Shown piece by piece: positions 56,594 to 64,000 of a stretch of 64,000 nt of DNA. Location: the NCBI GenBank assembly GCA_900491605.1, contig UESW01003903.1, positions 1,045,363-1,109,362 of the forward strand. The letters are read 5' to 3'. The notes beneath the pieces were generated by a model, which saw only the letters and a program-made list of their open reading frames with translations, searched no databases and had not been told where the DNA came from. Each line of letters opens with the position of its first letter. Positions within the stretch are counted from its first letter, which is position 1. This stretch comes from Calamus simplicifolius (taxonomy: Eukaryota > Streptophyta > Magnoliopsida > Arecales > Arecaceae). The translations under genes and the position numbers were made by a program.

Positions 56594-57811
56594 TTGGAGG
56601 AGGTACCGCTGGACGAAGCTCGGCCCAACCGAACCATAAGGATCGGGTCGCTGCTGAAAGGGAAGCCCCGGTTGAAACTGATAGACTTTCTTCGAAGGAA
56701 TGCTGATGTCTTCGCCTGGTCAACCTCTGACATGCCAGGGATCAGCCCAGACATTCTCGTCCACCGTCTTAATGCGGACGAAATATCCCGGCCCATGAAG
56801 CAAAAGAAAAGAAGCTTCGCCCCCGACCGGCAAAGGGCAATTGAGGAAGAAGTTGAAAAGCTCATCAAGGCAAACTTCATTCGGAAGGTAAATTATCCGA
56901 GCTGGCTGTCCAATGTTGTCATGGTGAAGAAGTTGAACGGTAAATGACGGATCTGCATCAACTTCACCGACCTTAATAAAGCATGCCCAAAGGACAGCTT
57001 CCCTCTCCCTCGGATCGATCAGCTTGTGGACGCCACTTTGGTCATCAGATGTTGACCTTCATAGATGCATATTCAGGCTACAACCAAATCCGAATGGCGC
57101 CCGAAGATGAAGAAAAGACGCCTTCATAACCGACCGAGGTATTTATTTCTACCGTGTTATGCCTTTCGGTCTGAAAAATGCAGGTGCTACTTACCAAAGG
57201 CTGGTAAACAAGGTCTTCAAGGAGCAAATCGGTCGGAACATGGAGGTGTATGTTGATGACATGATGGTCAAAAGCATGGAAGCATCCCGCATATTGAGGA
57301 TCTCTCTGAGAGCTTCACGACGCTCCGAAAATACCGGATGAAGCTCAACCCAATGAAGTGCGCCTTCGGTGTCAACTCTAGAAAGTTCCTGGGCTTCATG
57401 GTTTCTCAACGGGGCATTGAGGCCAACCCGCAGAAGATTCAAGCCCTTCGGCAAATAGCACCCCCAACATCTGTCAAAGAGGTCCAGTGCCTGACTGGAA
57501 GAATCGCGGCCCTCAACCGCTTCGTGGCTCGGTCGGCGGAGAGGTGCCTTCCATTCTTTAAAGCTCTCCGATCAGCCAAGAATTTCCAATGGTCTGCTGA
57601 ATGTCAAAAGTCATTCGAGGACTCAAGAGATATCTCGGCTCTCCACCCCTCCTCAGCAATCCAATCCAGGAGAAATGTTATTTCTGTACTTAGCAATTTC
57701 AGAAGGCGCAATTGGCTCGGTGCTGGTCAGAGAAGAGAACAAGACCCAAAAGCTGATCTACTATGTCAGCAAGCTGCTCCGAGACGCCGAGACAAGATAC
57801 ACCCGAGTTGA
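56594..57811 (+). pseudogene. Tat reverse transcriptase and first RNase H, degraded
   Basis: RT starts with LLKGKPRLKLIDFLRRNADV, HRLNADEISRPMKQKKRSF and WLSNVVMVKKLNGK. TGA at 56945 stands where the family has Trp. RICINFTDLNKACPKDSFPLPR follows in parts, then a damaged stretch, then MPFGLKNAGATYQRLVNK and an intact YVDD at 57249-57260. The connection and RNase H (KCAFGVNSRKFLGFMVSQ, then RFVARSAERCLPFFKAL) occupy 57338-57640. After about 57620 the frame shifts repeatedly. Confidence 0.82.
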
Positions 57812-58086
57812 GAAATTGGTGTTGGCCTGATAACATCGGTTCGGAGGATGCGACCATATTTCCAGGCGCACTCTGTGACAGTCCTTACGACCAACCCATC
57901 AAGGTGGTGGTGCATCACCCGAAGACATCAGGAAGAATGACCAAATGGGCTGTCGAATTAAGCAAACATGATATCCGGTACCAATCTCGCCCGGCCATCA
58001 AAGCACAGGTTCTGGCTGATTTCCTCCTCGAGTGCACCATCCTGGAGGATGGCTTTGCTCCGGACTCTTCTGAGCATCCAGAACCT

Positions 58087-58500
58087 GGCACCCTATGGCT
58101 GCTCCATGTCGACGGATCGTCTAATGCTAATGGCTCTGGCGTTGGCTTGATCCTCACCAGCCCAGAAGGGGCGACCTTCGAGTACGGCGTTCGCTTCTCC
58201 TTCCCATCCTCCAACAATGAAGCCGAATATGAAGCTCTGCTTGTTGGACTCCGAATCGCCCGTGATCTTAAAGTGGAAAGCTGAATGCCTTTACCGACTC
58301 TCAGTTGGTGGCCGGTCACGTGCGGGGCGAGTTCGAGGCCCGAGAGCCAAATATGATTCGGTATCTCCAAAAGGTGCGGGACTTGCTTTCCCACTTCTCT
58401 GAATTTGAAGTTGTCCAGATCCCAAGATCCGAGAATGCCCACGCCGACCTATTATCTCGGCTGGCAACCGCGGAGTCGATGGATTCCGAGAGGAAGTTTC
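58087..58500 (+). pseudogene. Second, Tat-specific RNase H
   Basis: WLLHVDGSSNANGSGVGLIL, NNEAEYEALLVGLRIARDL, then after a one-base shift near 58282 FTDSQLVAGHVRGEFEAR, and ENAHADLLSRLATA. All four acidic residues of an archaeal/plant-type RNase H (D, E, D, D) are present. This extra domain between the ordinary RNase H and integrase is diagnostic of Tat elements. Confidence 0.85.
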
Positions 58501-59789
58501 CCCTGGAGACCCTGGAGAGGCCTAGCATTGCGGAGGCAGACCAAGTGATGCAGATCGAGGTCGAACCATCCTGGTTTGACCCCATACTAAGTATCTTAAA
58601 GAAGGGTCGCTCAGCGACCGAACGAAGTAAGGAAGCTGAAAATGCAAGCCACCCACTATGTGCTGATCGACGACCAGTTGTATAAGCGGTCCTTCTCCAT
58701 GCCACTGCTCAAGTGCCTTCGCCCATCTGAAGCTGATTATGCTCTCCAGGTATATGAGGGAATTTGCGGCAACCATCTGGGGAGCCGTCCTTATGCCACA
58801 AGGTGCTGCACCAAGGGTACTATTGGCCCACCATGCAAAAAGATGCTGACGATCTTGTCCGAGCTTGTGACCCATGTCAGAGACATTCCAGCATCCAGAG
58901 GCTCCCCTCCGCCAGTTTGGTCCCTATATCCTCCGCTTGGCCCTTTGCTAAGTGGGGGATGGATATTCTTGGCCCTTTTCCCCTCACCACTGGATAAAGA
59001 AATTCCTGTTTGTCGCCATCGACTACTTCACCAAGTGGGTGGAGGCCGAGGCAATTGCCCAAATAACTAAAGCTCGGGCCAGGGACTTCGTGTGGAGATC
59101 CATTATCTGCCGTTTCATCCTTCCGCACACTATTATCACCGACAACGGCAAGCAATTTGACAACCCAAAGTTCTGAGGTTTCTGCGAGGAGCATGAATCT
59201 GCCACTGCCTTACGTCGGTAGGGCATCCGCAAGCCAACAGAGAAGCCGAAGTAACTACCCGGACCTGCTTCAAGGGATCAAGGCTCGGCTTGCCAGAGCC
59301 CGAGGCAGATGGGCAGACGAACTTCATCACATCCTATGGGCCTACCGCACCACCAGAGAATCCCACTGGCGAGACCCCATTCCGGATGGCCTTCGGCACG
59401 GAAGCCGTCATCCCTATGGAGATAGGACTTCCTTCTCCACGAGTGGAGAGCTACTCGGAGGAAGCTAACGATGAGCAGCTCCGCACCAATCTTGACCTGG
59501 TAGAAGAAATCAGAGAGAAAGCTCGAATCAGGGTTGCGACATACCAGCAAAGAGTGGTTCGTTATCACGCCTCCAGAGTCAAAGGAAAATCCTTCTCACC
59601 TGGCGATTTGTCCTCCGGAAAGCATCCGTCTCCAAACCGCTGGAGCAAGGAAAGCTGTCTCCAAATTGGGAAGGCCCCTATCAAGTGGCAGAAGTCGTCG
59701 GACCTGGCACCTACAAGCTCCAGGATCTAGGCGGAAAATCTATTTTCCGAACATGGAATTTGGACAATCTCCGTTTATACTATCAGTAG
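58501..59789 (+). pseudogene. Tat integrase
   Basis: HHCC zinc region: YEGICGNHLGSRP, then GYYWPTMQKDADDLVRACDP and CQRHSSIQ. Core: FAKWGMDILGPFPL (first Asp), TIITDNGKQFDNP (second Asp) and HPQANREAEV (Glu). C-terminal: PFRMAFGTEAVIPMEIGLPS, then GTYKLQDLGGKSIFRTWNLD and TAG at 59787-59789. Several shifts (near 58740, 58795, 59000, 59175 and 59230) break it. Confidence 0.82.
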
Positions 59790-60073
59790 GATTCGCTTTC
59801 TATAGACTTGCCCCATTTGTAGCTTTGGCATCTTGTTTCTATTATTTGTGGCATGACCGCTACAATCGTTTTTTTCAAAAAAGTCATAATAGAAAACAGA
59901 TGCTGCTTATGCATCCATTTTCGGCACAACCGAGCTATCTCCGCACCTCGGCTCGGCCGAGTCTTGAACTAAATCTTCGTACCTCGGCTGGGCTGGGTCC
60001 TATTTCACAAAGACTTGGTATGGCCAAGTACCTCCAGTGTGGCTGGGGGCCAAGTAATCTCAAGCCTTTGGCC
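59790..60073 (+). other. Tat 3' untranslated region, first part
   Basis: Non-coding after the integrase stop. CTCGGCTCGGCCGAG and TACCTCGGCTGGG occur at about 59946-59995, relatives of the CTCGGC units in the LTR and in the non-autonomous element. Confidence 0.6.
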
Positions 60074-60440
60074 GGATTCGGGCAGCTTACAAGCCCCGGC
60101 CGGACCGAGTGATATCCAAAGCTCCATCCGGATTCGGGCAGCTTACAAGCCCCAGCCGGACCGGTGATATCCAAAGCTCCATCCGGATTCGGGCAGCTTA
60201 CAAGCCCCCCGGACCGAGTGATCTCCAAAGCTCCATCCGGATTCGGGCGCTTACAAGCCCCGGCCGGATTGAGTGATCTCCAAAGCTCCATCCGGATTAG
60301 GGCAGCTTACAAGCCCCGGCCGGACCAAATGATAAAGAAACTTCATTCGGATTCAGGCAGCTTACAAGCACCGGCCGGACCAAATGATAAAGAAACTTCA
60401 TCCGGATTTAGGCAGCTTACAAGCCCCAGCCGGGTCAAAC
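60074..60440 (+). repeat. Seven 55-bp tandem units in the Tat 3' region
   Basis: Units begin GGATTCGGGCAGCTTACAAG at 60074, 60130, 60185, 60239, 60294, 60349 and 60404, each continuing with CCCCGGCCGGACC. The palindromic CCGGCCGG core is kept in most. No coding meaning. Confidence 0.92.
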
Positions 60441-60479
60441 GGCGCCGAAGCCTCGGCTAGAGCCGGTGCGCATCTATTA

Positions 60480-60725
60480 CCAAAATCCTCGGTCAAACCG
60501 AGTGATATCTCCGTACCTTGGCAGGGCCAAGTAAAACACTGAAAAGCCTCGACAACCACCGAATGATATCTTAAGCCTCGGCAACAACCGAGCGATATCC
60601 CTAAACCTCGGTAACAATCGAGAGATGTTCTTAAACCTTGGCAACAACCGAGTGGTACTTTGAAGCCTCGACTACAACCGAGTGATGTATTATCTGAAAC
60701 CTCGGTCAAGTCAAATGACGTACTC
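60480..60725 (+). repeat. CCTCGG..ACCGAG degenerate tandem repeat
   Basis: About six units of 37-43 bp with CCTCGG(C/T)AACAACCGAG(T/C)GATATC, an inverted CCTCGG/CCGAG pair in each. It follows the 55-bp array. Confidence 0.8.
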
Positions 60726-61215
60726 ATAAAACGTTATCGGAAGCTCCGGCCTAGGAGAGTGATCTCTCAAACACTCTGACGCAACTAAGATGTCCTATTA
60801 AACCTTGGCAGAAGCAAACAACTTCTTCTGCTCAACAGTTAAGACACGCGAGCTGTCTCTCTCCAAAGAAATACCTGCTCTGTTCTATAAGCGAGATCAT
60901 GCTCACCACATGGGTTCACAAGACCACCAGGTCTATCTCTGATCCAAGAGGGATAAACGCTTTTCTCCACTGGGGACCGAATGTCGGTCTTATCAAAACA
61001 AGGTAGCAAAACATGCTATAACACGGAAAGCGTGATATGGGTGTAGCAACTCTCAAACATAATTCCAGCGAAAAAGAAGCAGGTGATAAAATAAGAAAGA
61101 ATAAAACTTTCTTTATTTCTTCATCAATGAAAGAGTTGCAACCTCCTGGGAGGTATTACAAGTGCATCATAGCACAAGAAATAAAAACGAGTAAATAGCT
61201 CGGCCGGACTACTTC
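60726..61215. other. Tat 3' region spacer
   Basis: No gene is supported. CCACTGGGGACCGAATGTCGG at about 60958-60978 (in part) resembles a purine tract next to TG, but no matching LTR start follows. Confidence 0.5.
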
Positions 61216-61408
61216 AGTCAGCTTCGATTAATAATGATGTTTCGCATCTGACCCAAGAGATCAGACAACCAATCAGCTCCCCTGAACCACCGACTAAAGC
61301 CGAGCCGGCCTCCGCGGGTCCTCTGGATTGGTGAAGAGATCCAAGAACAGAAGGAAGACCCGTGGATGCTGATGCTGAGGATGTGTCCCTCCCAAGTGGG
61401 ATGCTGGG

Positions 61409-61816
61409 CTACTGGATACTGTCCGACCATGAAAAGCGGGGAACAAGCAGACCAGCACTGCTCTCAACTCCCTCTTCACAGGAAAAAGATTCCCCAGCCG
61501 GATGAGCTAAGGGAACCAGCCCGAGGGAGAAGGAAAAGTCCGTGCGTACTACGGGGGTACATGTGCACTTCCTACCCTGTGACCCCCATAGCAAACCACA
61601 AAGGACACACAGGAAGCGCATATGTGCGCTCTCCATGTGATCTCTGCGGACCTCCAGTGCGCTCTCCATATGATCTCTGAAATTCTCCCTTGAGGACGGT
61701 CTGCTCTTCAGCAACTTCTTCATCACCCCAGCTATCCGGGGGAAGACGACTTGCAAAAGAAAGCTCATTTTCTCCACCCTCAACCTAGGGGACACAGACA
61801 ACTTGAAAACTTTCAC
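61409..61816 (-). CDS. Antisense ORF 1 in the Tat 3' region (function unknown)
   Basis: A 135-codon minus-strand frame from MKVFKLSVSP (61816), with an alternative start MSFLLQVVFP at 61768. A TATAAAA lies about 55 bp upstream on the minus strand (61871-61877) and a CCACGTGG G-box further up (61945-61952). The short phrase RDHMESA occurs twice from a local 24-bp duplication. No known domain is recognised. Antisense ORFs between integrase and the 3' LTR are described for Tat elements such as Grande. Coding status is unproven. Confidence 0.45.
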   Translation of the reverse strand: MKVFKLSVSPRLRVEKMSFLLQVVFPRIAGVMKKLLKSRPSSRENFRDHMESALEVRRDHMESAHMRFLCVLCGLLWGSQGRKCTCTPVVRTDFSFSLGLVPLAHPAGESFSCEEGVESSAGLLVPRFSWSDSIQ

Positions 61817-61870
61817 AACTCACAAAGAAGAAAGCCTTGGAAGATAGCCTAGCACGGCCCCCTCCTCCCA

Positions 61871-61877
61871 TTTTATA
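61871..61877 (-). promoter_or_regulatory. Antisense TATA box, cassette 1
   Basis: Minus strand CCTATAAAATGGGAGGAGGG. Distance to the ORF start is about 55-61 bp. Confidence 0.55.
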
Positions 61878-61944
61878 GGCAAACGGACCGGGAGCAGCTA
61901 TTAGAGCGAAAAGCCCTGAGATTCAAAATGCCCTAGCCACACTA

Positions 61945-61952
61945 CCACGTGG
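61945..61952 (-). promoter_or_regulatory. G-box upstream of the antisense TATA box
   Basis: CCACGTGG, a perfect palindrome with the CACGTG core, about 70 bp upstream of the antisense TATA. G-boxes are bound by plant bZIP/bHLH factors; use here is inferred. Confidence 0.45.
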
Positions 61953-62882
61953 CATCCCAAGATGAAAAGAGCGCTCCTTGAAGCGCGCCAAACGTGTTAC
62001 CCATGCCGTGATGCACGCCAGAAGATCCTCCTTTGATCCCGAATCAAAAGCCTTAAGTGCAGGAAATCGACCGCCGGTCCTTGAGATACGGACAGGCTGG
62101 GAAATCGCCCGATGAAAACGACGTGCTCCAATGATAAACGATTGCTTATGTCACACGCTAAGAGGGCCTACATTGGAAAGAGCCGACGGAATAGATGACT
62201 CCGGAAAATAGCGAGGCATCCTTTTGCAGCTTGCAAAGCCGTATTGTCCATTTCGCAAAAAGAAGGTCAACTTGCCTTGGAAAAGACAAGGCACTGGCAG
62301 AGCAATAAAAAGGCGCAGAAGTCAAGTACTCCTCAATAAAAGTATATTGGTATCCCCTGCTCTGGCCCAACCGCCCATTATGTCTTGGCATGAACCGAGA
62401 CATCGCCTTGTGCTTCAACTCAAAGCCAAGTTTGCCTCCATACTTCGGGCTAAACCGAGGTATCTCTTCTCGGTTCAATATAACGAGCGTTATGTTATGC
62501 TCTGATCCAGATCGAGATAGCTGCCCTTGCCTCAACAACTACGGAATGCTCCTTATGCTTCGGCAAGGCCGAATACACGCAATGCTCCGGCTGGAACTTA
62601 CGAGTTCCATTTACCTCGGTCAAAACGGGGACACCATGCTCTAGCCTCGCTAAGACTACTAGAGATTCCCCAGAAGGGTGATTCGTTTCGTAAGACCCGA
62701 ACGATAAGGAAGAATGTTCCGGAGGTAATAGCAGGCATAAAAATTGCGAAAACTCCTTTTCATTCTCCACAAAGAGAGAAACAAGAGGAAAAGAAAAAAA
62801 AGTACATGAGCCCTCACAGGGGCTTATCATTTTCTCCAGGCGCCACTGAGCTTTCCCCGTGCTGCATAGCTGGCCCGGCCAC
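61953..62882. other. Tat 3' region between the antisense cassettes
   Basis: No gene is supported. Scattered CTCGG and ACCGAG motifs at about 62390-62640 resemble the decayed tandem units further upstream. Open frames here on both strands show no recognisable motif. Confidence 0.5.
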
Positions 62883-63126
62883 TTATCGTCGGAGAGACGC
62901 CACCTGCCTCTCCAGCCGGCTGTTGTCTTGGCGGAGGAGCTCGATCTCTCTTGTAGTAACGGCCAGATATTTCTCGGTCGTCTTCCGGAGTTGTTCATGA
63001 TTGCGAATAGTAAGGCTAAAACCTCCCCATCGATGGTTATTGTGGTACGGCCCCAAAGGGCCCCCCTGCGGCCACTAACGCCGCCGCTTGGTGTCTCGTC
63101 GGTCGCCCCTCACCTCTGGAAGCCAT
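62883..63126 (-). pseudogene. Antisense ORF 2 in the Tat 3' region, coiled-coil remnant
   Basis: From ATG at 63126 the minus strand reads MASRGEGRPTRHQAAALVAA, then a stop. In the next frame it continues GFSLTIRNHEQLRKTTEKYL and REIELLRQDNSRLERQVASL to TAA at 62883-62885. The second half is a clear heptad-patterned coiled coil. A TTTAAAA box lies 65 bp upstream (63191-63197). Fits an antisense gene broken by one frameshift. Confidence 0.5.
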
Positions 63127-63190
63127 CTCAATATCTAAAAATCTGACGAGATCAACTGAAAAGATGATTAACGATGGCGCCCCCCACTCA

Positions 63191-63197
63191 TTTTAAA
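63191..63197 (-). promoter_or_regulatory. Antisense TATA-like box, cassette 2
   Basis: Minus strand TTTAAAATGAGTGGGGGGCG parallels TATAAAATGGGAGGAGGGGG of cassette 1, at a similar distance from an ATG. Confidence 0.4.
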
Positions 63198-63818
63198 CTA
63201 CTCCTGATGGGCATCTCGATCGCCATGACCATTAATTCTGACACTACTACCGCGGGATACGCCATGTGTCATCGCCTCAGCAGACGCTCGTAGGAAACGA
63301 AGAGTTCCACTCCCTCATCGAAGAGGATCATTAATAGCTTTGTGGTGCTCGGGATGTGCCCCCTTTCTCGGGACCAAACCCCCTCCATTTGAATCATGTT
63401 ACTTGAGGCTATATTCCTTACGTCCGAACTTGTGCACCGGACCATCCAGCGCCTCGGCCGAGTGTGCCAATCTTTACTTTGGACAAACCAAACTATCCTC
63501 ATATCTCGGTCCTAGTCCAGCTATCCTTATACCTCGGTTTCGACCGAAACATTTACTCAAGTCCGAACTAAATCGGCCAAAGAGCGCGAACGAGTCATAA
63601 CTTGTTCACAGTCGAAAGAAAAGCCTGAGACAAAAAGACTGGCCAAAAAGACAAACAAGTGGAGGCCAAGGACCCGTTCATTGAGAATTTCAACCAAATT
63701 GCATATCTAAAAAAAAAAATACACAAACGCCCTCAAGGATCAGAGGCTGGATCATTCCCGGCAGTGTCCTCAACAATATTCAGGGAGGCTTTGCTCGTTC
63801 CGCCGACTTCAAAAGTCG
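63198..63818. other. Tat 3' region with decayed CTCGG units
   Basis: GCCTCGGCCGAG (about 63450), ATCTCGGTCC and ACCTCGGTTTCGACCGA (63510-63547) again show the family's palindromic repeat. No plus-strand gene is supported. Confidence 0.55.
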
Positions 63819-64000
63819 TCATTGTTCCTTCGGCGCAGGCTTGGATGTCCTTCGGGAGCTAGCCTCACTAGAACCCAAAATATCATCAAGATCGACGTCT
63901 GAGATATCTTCGTACTCGGCTTCTTCAGCCCCTGGGGTGCAGGCCTCAAAGGGTTCAACATCCAAAAAGGAGAGGTCCCATTTCGGATGCTCCCGAGATA
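63819..64000 (-). CDS. Antisense ORF 3, acidic C-terminus, open at window edge
   Basis: The minus strand is open from the window end to TGA at 63819-63821, about 60 codons without an internal Met start. It reads HPKWDLSFLDVEPFEACTPG, then EEAEYEDISDVDLDDILG, then a basic tail SSRRTSKPAPKEQ. The strongly acidic patch followed by a basic end is unlike random sequence in this CG-rich region. Probably the C-terminus of the element's antisense protein; the N-terminus is outside the window. No domain recognised. Confidence 0.45.
   Translation of the reverse strand, partial: SREHPKWDLSFLDVEPFEACTPGAEEAEYEDISDVDLDDILGSSEASSRRTSKPAPKEQ

Larger units (their letters stand above)
53467..64000 (+). mobile_element. 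Large Tat-type Ty3/gypsy retrotransposon, 3' end outside the window
   Basis: A 1.0-kb 5' LTR, primer site, gag (54562-56011), protease, reverse transcriptase, RNase H, an additional RNase H of the Tat lineage (58087-58500) and integrase to 59789. A 3' region of more than 4 kb with tandem repeats and antisense ORFs follows. The second RNase H between RNase H and integrase, together with antisense ORFs before the 3' LTR, identifies the Tat clade (Retand/Ogre/Grande relatives). No second TGTTGAGGGG LTR start was found before 64000, so the 3' LTR is outside or lost. Multiple stops and shifts in pol. Confidence 0.85.

Noticed and set aside
60958..60990. 3' LTR start of the Tat element at GGGGACCGAATGTCGG
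   Set aside because: The sequence after TG does not match the 5' LTR (TGTTGAGGGG).
62495..63146. Plus- and minus-strand frames of 80-167 codons in the Tat 3' region
   Set aside because: They overlap the antisense coiled-coil frame out of phase and have no motif; treated as shadows.
1..64000. CRISPR arrays, bacterial operons or prophage
   Set aside because: Direct repeats here are retroelement minisatellites without regular unique spacers, and the genes are plant-type with introns.

Overview
This is eukaryotic nuclear DNA from a plant, most likely a monocot. It has spliced genes with GT-AG introns, several classes of plant LTR retrotransposon, two kinds of LINE, a Tourist-like MITE and very little coding sequence per kilobase. 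A palm is possible, but that is a weak guess from the overall feel of the repeats. I see nothing bacterial and no CRISPR array.

Layout. 1-8727 is the 3' part of a decayed Sirevirus-type Ty1/copia element (pol, a third envelope-like ORF, multiple polypurine tracts, 3' LTR). A 5'-truncated LINE (3223-4820) is nested in it with a 12-bp target-site duplication. 9570-12931 is a complete but non-autonomous LTR element on the minus strand (LTRs about 0.81 and 0.82 kb, TSD ATATT). It is a deletion derivative of the same Tat-type Ty3/gypsy family that appears whole-length at 53.5 kb. 13811-14345 is a minus-strand LINE remnant and 15452-15762 a MITE.

16303-36172 is the main host gene, a GPI-anchored SHV3/GDPDL-type glycerophosphodiester phosphodiesterase-like protein with nine coding exons, one of only 39 nt. 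As sequenced it carries three small frame breaks. Its 10.3-kb sixth intron holds an old minus-strand copia element, into which a young, complete 5.75-kb Tnt1/Tork-like copia element (23126-28878, TSD GGTTC, LTRs about 1% substituted) has jumped in the sense direction of the gene.

38025-45932 and 46088-53946 are near-identical 7.9-kb copies that meet exactly at a run of Ns (45933-46087). This looks like two allelic contig ends left unmerged rather than a biological tandem duplication. Each copy contains a minus-strand UPL5-like HECT ubiquitin ligase pseudogene, an AT-rich low-complexity block and the start of the same Tat-element LTR.

53467-64000 is a large Ty3/gypsy element of the Tat type (gag, protease, RT, RNase H, a second RNase H, integrase). 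It has a long 3' region of tandem repeats and antisense ORFs preceded by their own TATA-like boxes, and it runs off the window.

Many breaks are single-base length changes in homopolymers. The duplicated region and the paired LTRs show the same error pattern, so part of the apparent decay may be sequencing error.
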